From contig CM041084.1 of assembly GCA_023079485.1 (NCBI GenBank), positions 133,702,792 through 133,766,791 of the forward strand: a stretch of DNA of 64,000 nucleotides, written 5' to 3'. The stretch's first letter is position 1. Each line of letters starts with the position of its first letter. The notes under the pieces were generated by a model that was not told the DNA's origin, ran no database searches, and worked only from the letters and a program-made list of their open reading frames with translations. A program made the translations under genes and the position numbers. This DNA is from Archilochus colubris. Lineage: Eukaryota; Chordata; Aves; Apodiformes; Trochilidae. Below are positions 1 to 14,165 of this stretch, one piece after another.

Positions 1-1906
1 TCTGGGGAAGGTCATTACAGATAACTTTGAGCATGGTGTTGGGGGCAGCAAGGGCAGATGCTGCACTTAAAGCAGTTTACAATAAAATTGGAAAAAAGCT
101 CCAAATGGTGACTGCAAACAAGACTGCCAGTGCTCTTTTAGGAGAAAAAGCAATGAGGTGATAACTGCAGAATCAAGTGAAATCAAAGAGCTATTCTTTA
201 AAAGCAAAGAGATTAGCTTTCACTTTATTTTGAAGAGATAGAAGCATGTGAAGATGACAATGAAAGAAATATCCAGATTCTGCCTAATTTAAAGAAAGGA
301 TACTTTATTGCATTAAAATCTCTCTCCTAGCTGCTGTTGTGTCCTCGTGGTCCTCCTGCCTTGGGCTGGTTTAAGCCTGCCAAATCCTTGTAGCTCCTGG
401 GCACCCTCAGTTTTTGCAGGGTGACTCACTGGAAACTCTGCTGAAGTTATTTCTGGTGTGTTTTTCCGTACAGTGTAAGAGCTCCCAGCAAACGAAAAGG
501 CTTCCTACTGAAGACATAATTCTGATGTATCTCAGTTTCCTCTGAAGGGAATCAATCCACTTTTTCTATGCTATCAATAGATCAATTGTATTTCTTTTCC
601 AAGAATGTTCTAGGGAGGTTATTTTCAGGCCATCCACATCTTTTCTTTTAGATCAGATCCTTACTTGTAAAGCAACAGTTAGTGTCTCTCATTATCCATA
701 GGAGTACTCATATGATTTTATTTAGTCACATCAATCAATAATTATTTCAAGTTGTCAAGACTTTTCTCCAGACAACGAGAAAACATTTGTAAAAAATATA
801 CTATTTGGTTTTCATTAGGAGAGTAAGCCTGTAAAAACTAGAACTTTTAATGGATAAGTGGGGGAGGTTTGAGAGTAAGCCTGTAAAAAGTAGAATTTTT
901 AATGGATAATTGGGGGAGGTTTGAGAAAGCATTCCAAGTGGATTTTATGATCAGGTGCTTCTTTATAGCCTTTATACTCACTGAGGGTAACAGAATCAGT
1001 CTGAAGGGGGATCTGAAGGTCAGTGCAACATTGAATCACTCAGGAATGAAAGATTGACATAAATATTCAGCTGTAAAATGGTAGCTACAAGAATGGTTTA
1101 CTAAGAGCTGTGAATTTAACAGTATAAATCCACTGCTTGAAAAGGCTAGAAGCTCTGTCCCAGGAATGGGTTATAAAAGGTAATTATGATATTTCTTGGG
1201 AAATTTCCTAATCTAACTTTGGAAACCTTTGAGGTAATCATAAATATCTGACCTAATGGAAGTTGAATACTGCTCAGGCTTTGAGATCTGAAGTTTGCTT
1301 TGCACTCCAGGTAGTAGTCCATTAAAGAGTGTCTGACAGCTTTCCTGGGACTATCAGTGTAGTTCCACATGCTTCTAAGGATCTGTCTTCCCTTCCTCCT
1401 CTTATGTGTAAACAGCCTCCAAAACTAATCAACAGAGATCTCAGGTTCATGACACAGCTAGAAAGGGAAAGGAGAGAAGATGAGCTTGTGTAATATTTGC
1501 ATCTTGAGCCTCAGTTGTTTTATTATTTAGTATATTAGAAACAAAAGTGCAGCACTTAGTATGGGCTAAGGGTAGGTCTGGATAAGGTGAGCAGGTGGCT
1601 GCAACACAAAGGAGGAAGAATGTCTTTGTTAACAATTTGTGAAGGTAAATCTGTGGCCTGGAGAGGAGGTCTACTGCATTAGCAGGGGGGTGGATTGTGA
1701 AATGGGAGCTGCCTGACTAAATATAGGAGATGCTACATAATTTCTGAGGTATGGAATGAGTCAGAGCCCAAAGGTCTCCCCAGTGGGACTCACAGTGTGC
1801 AGAGGAAAGTTTCTCTCCTTCAAAACCCTCACCCCTCAAGCATCTGCTTGTGCTATTCATGTTTTGTTCGGGTCTGCACCCATCACTGCTACCTGAGCAA
1901 ACATAT
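1..1906. other. Intergenic, no gene recognised
   Basis: AT-rich unique-looking DNA. Short open frames occur on the minus strand (62-74 codons) without recognisable protein features. The only structure seen is the 52-nt tandem duplication at 819-922. Confidence 0.7.
819..922. repeat. Tandem duplication, 52-nt unit x 2
   Basis: A unit beginning gagagtaagcctgtaaaa and ending gggggaggttt occurs at 819-870 and again at 871-922. The copies differ at three positions (about 94% identical), so the duplication is fairly recent. No coding sense is evident. Confidence 0.9.
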
Positions 1907-3100
1907 AATCATAGAATAATTTAGGCTGGAAAGGACCACTAAAGGTCACCTATTCCAACCCCCATGCAGTAAGCAGGGACACCCTCAGCTAGATCAGGTT
2001 GCTCAGAGCCTCATCAAGACACACCTTGAGTATCTCCAGGGATGAGGCTTCAACCACCTCCCCAGGCAACCTGTTCCATTTTTCCAACACCCCTCATGGT
2101 AAAGAATTTTTCCCTAACTCCAATCTAAATCTACTATTCCCTAATTTAAAACCATTGTTCCTCATCCTATCACTACAGGCCCTTGAAAACAGTCCATCTC
2201 CAGCCTTACTGTAGGCCCCATCCAGGTACTGGAAGGTGGTCATTAAGTCTCCACAGAGCCTTCTTTTCTCCAGGATGAACCCCAGCTCCTTCAGCTTGGC
2301 TTTGTAGGAGAGGTATTCCAGTCCCCTAATCATTTTTGTAGACCTCCTCCTCCAGCTCCATCAGGTCCATGTCCTTTCTGTATTGAGGGCTTCAGAGCTG
2401 GACACAATATTCCAGGTGAGGTCTCACCAGAGCAGAGCAAAGTGGCAGAATCCCCTCTCTTGATCTGCTGGTCACACTTCTTTTGTTGTAGCCCAGGATG
2501 CAATTGGCCTTTTGGGCTGCAAGTGCAACTGTTTACTCATGTTCAGCTTTTCATCCACCAGCACCTCCAAGTCCCTTTCTGCAGGGCTGCTTTCTAAAAC
2601 CTCATCCCCCAGCCTGTATTGATAATGAGGATTGTTCTGACCAGGTGCAGGACCCTGTACTTGATCTTGTAAAACCTCATGAGGTTCACCTGGGCCCACC
2701 TCTCCAGTTTTTCCAGGTCCTTCTGGATGACATCCCATCCCTCTAGCTTATTGACAGCACTTCTCATCTTGGTGTCATCCACAAACTTCCTGAGGGTGCA
2801 CTCGATCTCCCTGTCTTTATAATTGATAAAAATATCAAACAGTACAGGTTCCACTATGGAACCCTGAGGGGCAGAACTTCTCACTGGTCTCCATCTGGAC
2901 TTCTAGCCATTGACCCCTACCCTCTGGATGTGATCATCCAGCAAATTCCTTATCCACTGACCAGCCCACCCATCACATCCGTATCTCTCCAACTTGATGA
3001 GCAGATATTGTAGGGGATGGTGTCAAAGGCCTTGCACAAGTCCAGACAGATGACATCCTCTGCTCTTCCCTTGTCAACTGATGTTGTCACTCCAAACAGA
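1907..3100 (-). mobile_element. CR1 LINE fragment with degenerate reverse-transcriptase region
   Basis: The 3' end lies at low coordinates (atcatagaataatttaggctggaaaggacc read in pieces near 1907-1945). The minus strand then runs toward the 5' end. Translations in different frames show CR1 RT pieces: IRGLEYLSY, the block VLFDIFIN followed by KFVDD (the catalytic FADD-type box, near 2760-2840), and KAFDTI with DLCKAFD near 3010-3060. The pieces lie in at least three frames with stops between, so the copy is dead. It is truncated at its 5' end near 3100, where similarity to CR1 stops. Confidence 0.9.
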
Positions 3101-4728
3101 CTGAGAGTAAACACTTCTCCCCACCTGGTAAAATGTCCCTTTTGCTTAGGGACAGTTTTTGCTCTGACCACCACTTTGCAGGGATAATGGGAGTGTCTGG
3201 AGTGCTGTAGCAAGACCAAAGGGCCTTTAAAAGCATCAGCAGCAACTGGGGTTTATTCAGACTATGCCTATGAAGGAAAGCTGGACAAGGATAGGTTATA
3301 GATGATTTTGCTTTTACTGAATTTGATATACATGAGGTTTAACTGGTTAAACATGTACTTACATACCAGCTCAATGATTGTTTATAACCAGAAACAAATA
3401 ATACTGCATGCTACATATAGCAATTAATATCCTTTTAGTAGCCTTCAGTGCTGGTTTTCAGGAAATAATGTCATACTATTAACATTCCTGTAAAACCATT
3501 AGTCTTAAATGCATGTAATTGATGGCAGTACTAATGTTTGTAAAATGAACTGAGGCTGATTTATGAGTCTGATAATAAAATAGTTCAGTAAAGGACTTTG
3601 ATCTAATAGCTGTGAAAACAGTACACACACCTTAAAGATTATCCTTGCAGATATCCATCCTCCTTTCAACTTTTACTAGCTTCAGACATGACGTTTTGCA
3701 AAGGAAAAACCCCAGCTAAATACATCTTGATGGAGGTGACCATTGAGCAGTTACACTCCATTCTCCTTCCAGATACAAATCTCCAGTAGTACACTGACTC
3801 CTTGGGGCATTTTCAGTGTTATTTTATTCATTGTTATTGACTATGATTAAACAAAATTATTGCTTGGTTTTTTACTAATAAAATTGGTCAAAGATTTCCT
3901 CTACATTGCATATGCTGAAGCTGAGCACATTGTCTCTTCCAGCATGATCTTTTTCCTGTGAAAGAAATATTTATACGTACAAGATTATCCATGGTGAATC
4001 CCTAGATGCTTTGGTCTGTTACATCCACTCACTTTGCCAGTTTTATTTCCTGTTCCTACTACCTTATATACATTGTAATTTAAATATAAAGATCAATTAA
4101 CTCGATATGTATTCAGTTTTTCTACAGTAGTGAATCCTTTTCTATTACTTATTAGGTAAATATTTTCAATATTTTCAAATTTTAGGCTCTCTTAATCTAC
4201 CCAAAAAACTGTATTCATAATGTATGAATACTCTTCCCATATGTGGCTCAGTATTGACAGTGCTTATTTAAAAGTCTCTCCTCTGTTTTCTAGGATTAGG
4301 ACTTGATGGTGCACCACAAGATTTTACAGGCTGATTGTCTTACTACTACTAGATGGAGATGCCATCCTTTGCATAAATAGTTCAGCATTTTTGCAGTTTT
4401 TCTGTGTTGACTTTCTTGGCTCCCTCCTCAGTCCATATCTATGACAGCTGCTCACTCAGGCAATCTGTAAGCAGGTTAGAGTAGAAAAGGCTGAGAAGAG
4501 GAGCTCCTCCTCTGTGTACCTCCTAGTCTAGCAGGTAGAACACTCACATGGAGAGTGGGAGACCTTAAATCAACCCTCTGTGATGAATCAGGCAGCAGGA
4601 GGACAAAAACTTGGATCTCTCAGAGTCCATGTGCATGTTATTAAATACTGGGGTGGAGAGGACAAGCAGGGGGAAACTGTTATCACTTCATGCTTCCTCT
4701 GTTTCTGTGCATTCAGCCTCTGAAATCT
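3101..4728. other. Intergenic, no gene recognised
   Basis: It begins where CR1 similarity ends. AT-rich sequence with no open frame above 60 codons and no recognisable repeat until the CR1 tail at 4729. Confidence 0.65.
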
Positions 4729-4860
4729 AGAAGTGTTCAAGTCCAGGCTGGGTGGGGCTTTAAGCAACCTGGTCTAGTGGAAGGTGTCACTGCCCATGCA
4801 GGGAGACTGGAACTGGATGATCTTAAAACTCCCTTCCAGTTCAAATGATTCCACAATTTT
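4729..4860 (+). mobile_element. CR1 LINE 3'-end fragment
   Basis: The plus strand carries the typical CR1 tail: aagtgttcaag, ggctttaagcaacctgg, tctagtggaaggtgtc, cactgcccatgcaggg, then tggatgatcttaaa and a final atgattcca. Only about 130 nt remain, all from the 3' untranslated end; no RT sequence is left. Confidence 0.85.
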
Positions 4861-7800
4861 ATTATTCTCTTCCTCTTCCTCTTCTCTCCCTTTGGCTTCC
4901 CTATATATATGTATATAATTTAAACTTAAGGACTACCCAAACCAAACAAAGCAGTGTTTTTGCACAGAACGACCAACTATGAACAACCACAACAACAAAA
5001 GTACTAATTATCCTTATATGTGGAAAATCATATTTAGATTAGTAACTTTGCTGACAAGCTAAAACTTAGGCCTTTATTTATCCACCTGATTGAGTCATTG
5101 AGTCATTGAAAATGAAGTGGAATGACTTCATTTTAGTAACATAAGTTTAAAGTTATGTCGTGTGTTATCAGTCATCAGAATTCATGTGGGTAAGAGGCAT
5201 ATATCACATTGCAGGTTGTATTTACTTCTGATTGCTTTCTTCTGCTCTGAATGAAAGTATTTCTAGCAAGAATCCAAATCTATTTCCCTGCGCAGTGAAA
5301 CTGCTGTTCACGATGCAAAAAATACACTAAAACTGCCTCCAAAAACACCCTTTGGATTTGTCATCACTCTTTGAATGATGGTACCGGGAAGAATACTTCA
5401 TGGTTAAGGTGATTTCAGCCAGGAGAGCTGAGTAAACTCTGTGGGCCACTCACAGCCTGGATGCTCACTCTGCACGGGGCTCCACAGTCATTAATAACAG
5501 CTCTGTGCACAGCTGACTCACCCACCCAGAGAAATCTGCTGTGGACCAGGAGTGCATTTCTGCCAAATTAGCCAGAGCAGGGGCTGTAGTGTTGATGCAG
5601 GCTGCGTGCTGGCTCCTGCCTTTCTGCCAGCAGTGGGAAGACAAAGCAGTGGTGGAGCTGGCACCGGCTCCCGGCAGTCCCAGCAAATGGTATCTGATCT
5701 GGCCTGAGGTCTGCTGAGATGAATTCACCCTGTCAGAAATTTTTGAATGTATCTGACCATGCAAAATGAGTTTGTGTTGGTTGAACACTTGGACTCTTGT
5801 GCCCTCAATAGTTTCAGTCTCACTGGAGGGCCCCAGGAGCTGCGTTTGCCATGAAGGAGCCGGGTTGCCCGTGGTGCAGGAGGCAGGGGCTGGGACAGAC
5901 ACAAACCAGGGCTTGGATCTGGAGACTGTGCCTACAGTGAGTCCTATGAGCCACTTCCAGCTTGTCCTACTCCCTCTTCTTCTTTGGGGGCCAAAAAGTT
6001 AATCTAAGTGGTATAAACATAAATTCTTTAAATTGTTAGGAGCTTTGAGTCTTCAATTTCATAGAATGAAATAGTGCAAAACTATTTAAAAATGTGTGGT
6101 TAAAAACTTGAACCTAAACACAGAGCAAGAAGCTACCTCTTTAAAGCAAAATCCAGTAAGTTTTAACTTCATATCAGTGACCTTGCCATATCCATATCCT
6201 ATGTATTCTTAGTGATAGAGAAAAGCACACTGTGTAATGCCTCCTCATGAAGCAGTTTAATTTGCTCTTCATTAGTTACTTTGGTGGGGAAGGGCCGCTG
6301 CTCCCAAGATTTACTTTAGTTTAAATCTGAGCAGTAAAATTCAACATTTTGTGCTGGAACTGCTCTATATACAACCTGTCCATTAGTCACCTAATACATT
6401 TTTTATCACTTCATAGTTCATTTTCTTCCTTTGACCTTTGAGGATTCCCAAGGAATTCTAAAACCCATTAGTATCTATGAACACTCACAGTAAATCCATA
6501 AATGATTGCCTAATGGTCATTGCTAATCAGAATTAAGCAATCTTGGCATAGCTAAAGCTTTTGTATGTTTGGGGTTTTTTTTTCTGTGGTACACACATTT
6601 TTTCTTTATTTATTTGCATTAGTTATTTTAAGTATCAGATGGTAAAATAAATATATATTTCTGAAAAAAAGCCAATAAAATGCTGTATGCATCAAGTGCT
6701 GAAGTCATAAATGCATTTAATGAGAGACTGCATTTTTGCAAATGATAGAAGGACTGTTTATGAGCATCACAAGGAGCTTACATAACTGTGATAGGGTTGG
6801 ATGCAGGATCTCAAAGCAACAGATAATAATTGTTAGAGAAGGGGACAGATTAACTTCAAAAGGTTTGATTTCATGTAGATAATCATCACAGTATTCGGAT
6901 GTTTATCTGCAGTTTATCTAATCTGGATGGCTCAGGGCTGTTGGAAGTTGTAAAAGTCCCTGGTACCTCTGCTTCCAGGTAGGCTAGAAATGAAGTGAGA
7001 ATATGCACACTTGCAGTATTTTGGCACTTTTGCTTTTATTGCCTGCTGCAGCCTTGAAGAACATAGGTGACAGCAAGTTAAAAGTAGGGGACCAAGCACA
7101 ACCCCATCAGATCTGATTAGACACTGTGCAAACATGAAGGCACAGACAGCTTTGCCTGCCCCAGTGAATTTGCCATCTACAAAGGAAATGAGGGAGGGCT
7201 GCATTGCACAGAGTGGAGATAGGTGTTGATCTCCAAATATTCTGTAAATTCTGTGGCTGTCTAATTTCGCAGTAGAGTGCAAAAATATATTTTGTTATTA
7301 ACTTTATCTATTAAATTCAAGCAGTAGGTTATGAAAGATGCAAATCCCCAAGACACAGTGACAGATTCCTGATGATTTCAACAGACGCTTCATCATCACG
7401 TCTCTGGATGACAGCAAGGTTACGTATGTGAAACTTACACACTGAAACACCAAAACACTGAGCTGTTTCAGGACAACCTGTTTCTAATATGAGAATCTAT
7501 GCTTGATACCTGCTTAACCTGCCCATGTGGAGTAGTGAAAACACAAGCCAGTCTTGGGAGTTTATTGCAGGAATCAGAAATGTTGGTTTCTTTTTAAAGC
7601 CCCATCCTCTGGCCTCAAGTGAACGCAGGAGACTCTCGGATGTGTTTTAAAGATGTAAGTTTCCAGTTTGACTGTAGAGGTAAGAATGCCAAAACATAGA
7701 GAAATTAGCAACAAAAAATATCTAGTTTTTATTGTTTAAAAAAAGACTGAGTTCTTAAAGCCAAATGCTTGTTTTCAAGGCTTGATTCATGATTTTACTC

Positions 7801-10800
7801 TCTGACACTGGAAGCATTGGCCTACTTATTTATGATTCACAGGGAAATTAGAAAGCTTTAAATAGATTTTTCTTAGTTTTGATTTTTAGAGTTGCATTTC
7901 CAGTGTATGCCAAATAATCTCTGCTTAAACTTTAAGATAAATGGTACTGGAAATAGGAACCGATGAATTGACGTTATCTGCTGTTGGGTGTCTTGGAGGA
8001 AAGGCAACTGAGTTCAACAGCAGAATTGCTTGAGCCAGAAGCAGATGTCATGATCTAAACATCTGAGGTTCATGATTTTTTGGCTGTGCCTTCATCTCAC
8101 ATTGTGTCCCAGTCCTGCTTTGAGGGGAGCAGCAAGGGAGCACCAGAACTGCCTGATGTCACTGCTTGTTGTCATGTCCCACTGTCATTTATGGCTCCTC
8201 ATCCAGAGCCCCACGAGGTCCAGCAAGAGCCTTCCACCAACCTCTGTGGTGTTAGAGCAGGCCCTATATGCCCAGCATGTCCCATTTGCTAAAGGCTGGG
8301 TTCTGCTCTGCTTAGCCTTTGTATGGACAATAACTGCATTTCTCTCCTGTAAAAATTACAGCTTTCAAAACAGAAATTCCCAAATATTTTAATGTACATT
8401 CAATTATTCAATTAACATGCTGTTAGATGAACCTCTACTTTTGCCTAGATATATACTAAAGGTGAAAACTTATCTGTTCTCTTTTTCTTATGTGTTGATA
8501 TGATGAAAAAGAGGTCTTGCTTTCCATGTTATTTCTCATAGGTTTCCTTCCTGGTTATCACACATTGCCTTTCAATTGGGTGCAACTGGCATACATAAGC
8601 TGAATGGCAGCTGAAGTCAGTGACATTCCTCGAATAGCAGTAATGCTGCACATTGAAAAAGTCTTCATTTAAGGTCATGGTCCCCAAGGTGCAAACCTGT
8701 TCAGAAAATACAGCACCTTGGAGGCCTGGGCCCTTCACAAAGAGCAACAGGGGAAAATATTTTTATTAGTACTTTAACTGGCTGAATTTGTTTCAAGAGC
8801 CCATAGCAGAAGCAAACAGAATAATTGAGGAAATTACAATAATAAACCCTTTTCTGAAATGGTATTTAACTACTGACAGCTGATGAAATGAGTCCAGAAA
8901 CATGCATAAAACTAGGAAGGAAGAAAAAGAAAAAACATGTTCTTGTTCATGAGCATTGAGCAACTTGGCACAAACCAGTCTCCATTTGGCTTTCTTTCAG
9001 CAGGATTTTTTTTTTTTTTTTTTGGAAATAATACTTTTTTTCCCAAAATACACAATGCACTGGTTTAAAAACAATCAATCATTCATTAGAAATTGAGGAC
9101 GAGTTTGTAGAGATGGTTGTCTCACTTTCAAGTGGCTCCTCAGAGGTAGCAGTGGGACTCCTGCCTGCAGAGAAGACTCAGCGCCTACAGCCAGGTCTCC
9201 ACTTTTGGGGCTGGGCAGAGAAACTGAGGAGGAGGAGAACCACAACATGCTGGAGAGGCAGAGCCTGTTGCTGAGTGATGCTGCCAGGTCAGTGCTGGGG
9301 ACTCCTCTCCTCAGAGCACCTGGCTTGGCTGCAGATATTTTTTGCCATCTCCCCTGGGTGTACCTGGATTTCATCTCTCTTATGCAGGCGAGGATCTTGC
9401 AGTAAATGGGGTTGGGTCCAACCTTGCAGGTACAACTTGTAGATCACCTCCAGGCACAGGCATGGAAAATTTCAGTGATGTCAATAGAATTGCTTCTCGG
9501 CACAGACTTTACAGGCTCAGGGCTTTTAGGGAAGGGATGGAGGAGGTTACTGATGTGGCTGAGGGGTAGTAGAGGGGGGCCTGTAGAATTGTTCATGACC
9601 TCTTCAGAGATCCCAAAAGATCATGAGCTTTATGTAAATGCTATTCCCTAGTGCAAAGGTAGCTGCCAGTCTGTGTTCTACTTCAGACTGCAAAATTGGT
9701 CTGCATCTTTCCCACCCATACCACTTTTAAAGAAACCTTTATATTTGTTTTTTCTACATTGTTTTTCACATCTGATAATTATCTTAGATTGAGGATGAAT
9801 TCTTTGATCTTCACATGTAGCAAACTTTGTTATAAATCTACTGACAAGGGTGGAACCAGAAAATAAAAAACTCCAAATAACTTGGAATAGTGAAACAGTG
9901 AAAGTGAAAAAACAACGAAGAGGGTATTTTAAAAAAATAGAAAAAATGTAAAAGCTTCCTATTTAATAAAAGGAAGCAATATTTGAAGCATATGCCCACA
10001 AAGATCAAAGAGAATTCTTACATCAATATTATTGAAAAAAGAGATGTCTTTTTTTTTTTTTTTTCCTGATGTTAAAGTTTTTGAACCCCTGTCTAGAAGG
10101 TTTTAGAATTACTTTGGGTTTTTACCAGTCTAATGAGATCAGAATTTTGTCTTGTGTAAATAAATGATTTAAAACCATAGTCCCCAGTCGTTCAGCCTCC
10201 ACCAGATACTGCTGTTGAAAGGCTGGTCCCTTTGTTTGTTTGCCAGAAGTATGACTGTGTATGTGCTTTGTTTTTGAACTCTTACTATTAGTGGACATGA
10301 GTCTGCTTGTCCTGTCAGCTCCTCAGCCAATACACAACTTGAAGTTTGCTTTTCTGTTTCAGATCTACCAAAGCCTCTCCACTTTTTGCACATATATCTC
10401 ATGGCCTAGCAAGAGCACTCTCTCTAACCATGCATGTTATCTCACCCCAGCTCTATCAGCAGCTTTTTTATCATTTCCCACATAGTCATGGGAGGATATT
10501 TATGTTTGGTTTTTGTTTTGATTTTTTTTTCCTTCACTTGCTATAAACCTAATTTTACTGTTTTTTGGATCTCTTCTACCTTTTGGCCTCAGGGATCAAG
10601 AGCTGCCAGCTTAAGGTGCTACCTGGTCCTTGGTAGGAAACGGTGCTGCAGCATCTGCAACATGTAATAATGATATAATATCCTTTGCAGACAAAAGAAT
10701 CAGTTATGGGACTGCCCACAAAGTATTCTCAGATACCTTGAGTTGAATGTGTTTGCACCTATGGACCTACCTGCATATAATCTGAAATGCTGGTCTTTTG

Positions 10801-13800
10801 CAGGAGAAATATTTGAATTTGCTGGTGATGTTTTATCACTTTTCCATATTAAGAATACAACTGTCTTCAGAAATTTTTTTAAACTTGCTTCAATGAAAAA
10901 TGATGCTCACATTGCACTGCCATGGATTTGCAGAACAACAGTTTCAGTACATTCATAGCCAAGAATTATTGTAATACTGTCAGTATCTTACTGACTGATT
11001 TTACATTGATGTTCTCTGAAACTGCAATTATAGCTAATTATAATCTCTCCTGAAGTGATGCAAAGACTTTTCTCCTATAGGCAAATAAACCTCTGTGTGT
11101 GGAGAGTGTACCAGTTCTCTGAGTAACATTGGGTGAATGATAGCAGCATAAATTATAACAATAATTTCATTTTGTTCTAGATTGACACTGCTATCGAGGT
11201 AGTCCTATTTATGTATCATTATTTTCCATTAAATTATTTTTTCATAGCAAAAGCTATAAGAAATGGTTGAAGGATTTGGTTTGCAGTATACTGCAGAAGA
11301 AATGCATCTTTCTAAGCAGAAACAATTTCATAGGGCTAGGGAAGACTGCAGATTCTTGAGCCACATTGTACAATTCTTTAATGTCAAAGACAATATGTAC
11401 TCCAAACTGCTGAATCTACAACATAAAAGCAGTAGGTTCTGATCTCAGACTTCCTAAGAGGAATCGGATCAGAATTTGTTTCCTCTACGGTCAAAAACCT
11501 TCTTCTAATATTTTCAGAATACATTCATAGCAAGCTGACTTCTCTTGTTTTAATCTGCCTGCTACCTGGCATCCTTAATAATTTTCCCTGCCTGCTCTTT
11601 TCTCTCTAAGGAACTTCTAGACAGCAATTATATCCTCATAAATAAGTCATAATATTTTTTTCATTTGTACTGCTGCAGCAGAATTCTATCTTTTTTTTTT
11701 TTTTTTGGAAGGTGTGTGCACCATTTTTCTCATTAACCCATAAGTACACTCATTGTCTGTTACAGCTTGGATTCATCTTTTCTGAACAGGGACTGTTGTT
11801 TTGCCCAAGCTCTGACAAAGTTAAAACATAAATGGCATTAATGTTTTTCTGTTCCATTTGGATACTGTATTTCCTGCAGTTTTGCCTGTTGTTTTCTGGG
11901 CTGTGAATGGTTAATAGTCCCACTCATCTGTTTCAAATTATCACAACACGAAGTTGTTTTTTACATTTCTGTTCTGTTTGTTTTGTGGCTTGTTTTTGGG
12001 TTTTTGGTTTCGGGGTTTTTTTTTTCAAATATTACTAGAAATTCACCTAAATTTTCAAAATTTGAAGTATCAGATTTTGTTATTGGAAACCTTTGAAAAA
12101 GTTAGAGAAAGACAAATACAGGAAGTTTTGTGGATTTTTTCCAACCCTTTTTTCAGTTAATTTTTAAAATTTCTAATTTAATTAACACTTTTAAAATCTC
12201 AGGAAAACAATACTAATTGAAATTGTTAAGTGTTAACAGATATGATGAGTGTGGAGAACACTTTTCCTACAGTATTTTCTATTGTGGGAATCAGCAGCAC
12301 CCAAGTGCCTGCACTGGTGCAGCATATGAAGAAGCTGAATCAAAATTACTGTTGCCTGAGGATAATCTTTAGGATTACACAGAATATGGATGCTATGTTA
12401 TTCAAAATAAGTTGTAAAATACCATTTTTGGCATACCTGTTGGCTGGGGAAGACAGAAAGTGGTGCATAGACTTATGAATTATATGCCATATGTAACATA
12501 TGCAGCAGTATTCTAGTCTGCCAATTTGGCTTTGTACAATTTCTATGATATATATGGCAGACTTTAAAAAAAAAACATATGAGTTTAAAAAAAACACCCA
12601 CGAGTTTAAAAGTACTGAAAGAAATCACAGCCAAATTTCTGTGTAAATTGCAGCAGCTGTTGGAATTGGGGAACATCTGAGTTCTTTATAAGTAAATCTT
12701 GTATCTCTGATATGTAGCAGACACCACGCTTGACTTACTACAATTTTTATTAAAATAAAATTACACTTCAATAAACATCCTGTCAGTCCAGGTACTGTCC
12801 CAGACAGTGTTTATTTCTCTTCAAAATTTGCCACAGAACAGGAGGACATAACCAACTACAAACTATAACTTATAGAGGATCTTCAAAACTGTGAGGACAG
12901 AGAAGGCTCCACAAAAGTTAGTATTACCTAGACATTAAAAAACCTATAGGTATAGTCTCATATCCAAGGAGAGTTTGTCACAGGGTTTATAGGAAAAGGT
13001 GGTGAATAAATTTTTCTTCCACCCCCTCAAGCTCGATTTATCCAGCAGTTTTTTACCACTGAAACTTTGTGTAGTTTTGATTTTTCTAACTTCACAATAT
13101 TTCTTACAGTGAAATGCTCCAAAGCACAGTGCCATGCTGCTCAGCAACACTGAACTTCATACCAAGTGCCCAACAGGACCTGGGAGAAAGCAGGCAGAAA
13201 CCAAACAAATGGTTGATGCAAAAGTCAGTGTTGCACCTCGTCTTCATCACATGAGAGGGGTCCTCATACAGGATTTTAAGATTTGGTTTTATTTCTTATT
13301 AGCCTGCTCTGATTTTGTATTGGCCATAAAACACATTAATTTCCTTAATTCAAGTCTGTTTTGAAAATGATGGTGATATGTGAGTGATCTCTCTCTGTCC
13401 TTGTCTTGTCCCACGAGGCTTTCATTGTATTTTCTCTCCCCTGTCCGGCTGAGTAGGTGAGTGACAGAGCAGCTTTGGTGGGAACCTGGTGTCCAGCGTG
13501 GGTTACCTCACCACACCAATACAAAACAGTGAGTGATGTTTCAGCATCCACAGTTCAGAAAGGGCATTGAAAAACTGAAAATTATTTGAATAACTGCAAA
13601 GAAAACACTGGGTTAAAAAAAATTAATTAAAAATGGATCCCTAAAAAAGCTGCATACATTTAACTTATGAAGAATGAAAGTTGGGAGACAGTCAAATGAT
13701 GTTTTTTGTAAACAATCCTGCTGGTACAAACTGTTGGTATCAGGCAGTGAAGCACAAACTGCCCTAAGCCCTTAACTAAATCTGAGGGACCACAGGGAGG

Positions 13801-14029
13801 CTGAAAACAGGAATCAGATCATAGGTACAAAAATCTGGCAAACTAGAGTAAGAACATGTTGACCACTCCTTCTCATGGACAACAGTTTGCTAGACTTAAA
13901 AATTGGTGGTGATTTTTGTAGGGTGGAAGGATTAGATTATTATAATTGACTAGCTGATTTGAACTCTATACAATTTAGAAAATACAAGGTATATATGAAA
14001 AAGATATTTTTTTAAATCAGAAATGGCTA
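4861..14029. other. Intergenic block, about 9.2 kb
   Basis: No recognisable gene or mobile element. A locally GC-richer patch (about 5440-5960) carries a 145-codon minus-strand frame (5465-5902) with no domain or family I recognise. A similar patch at about 9080-9650 has overlapping frames on both strands. T runs occur at 9006, 10049 and about 11690. A 10-bp perfect stem (AAAATGAAGT/ACTTCATTTT, 5109-5134) and a direct-repeat-1 type nuclear-receptor half-site pair (ctttgacctttgagg, near 6429) were noted but are not strong evidence of function. Confidence 0.6.
9006..9023. repeat. Poly(T) run, 18 nt
   Basis: Eighteen consecutive T on the plus strand. It could be the tail of an old minus-strand retroposed sequence, but the adjacent DNA was not recognised. 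Confidence 0.8.
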
Positions 14030-14165
14030 GAATCACAGAAACATAGAATTGTTTTGGTTGGAAAAGACCTTTAAGATCAACAAGCTCAACCATTAAACTA
14101 GCATTGCCAAGTCCACTTCTAAACCTTGTCCCTGAGCACCACATCTTCATGTCTTTTAAATACGT
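14030..14165 (-). mobile_element. CR1 LINE 3' fragment, truncated by a second CR1
   Basis: It starts with aatcacagaaacatagaa (octamer-type 3' end), then ggaaaagacctttaagatca and the subfamily-specific phrase ggcaagtcc-type text (cattgccaagtccacttct). It stops at cttttaaatac, where another CR1 3' end begins. The subfamily differs from that of the abutting copy, so these are two insertions rather than one. Confidence 0.85.

Noticed and set aside
5465..5902. 145-codon minus-strand frame as a possible gene
   Set aside because: No recognised domain, no promoter or splice context, and low-complexity Ser/Thr/Ala composition. It is kept only as a note in the intergenic block.
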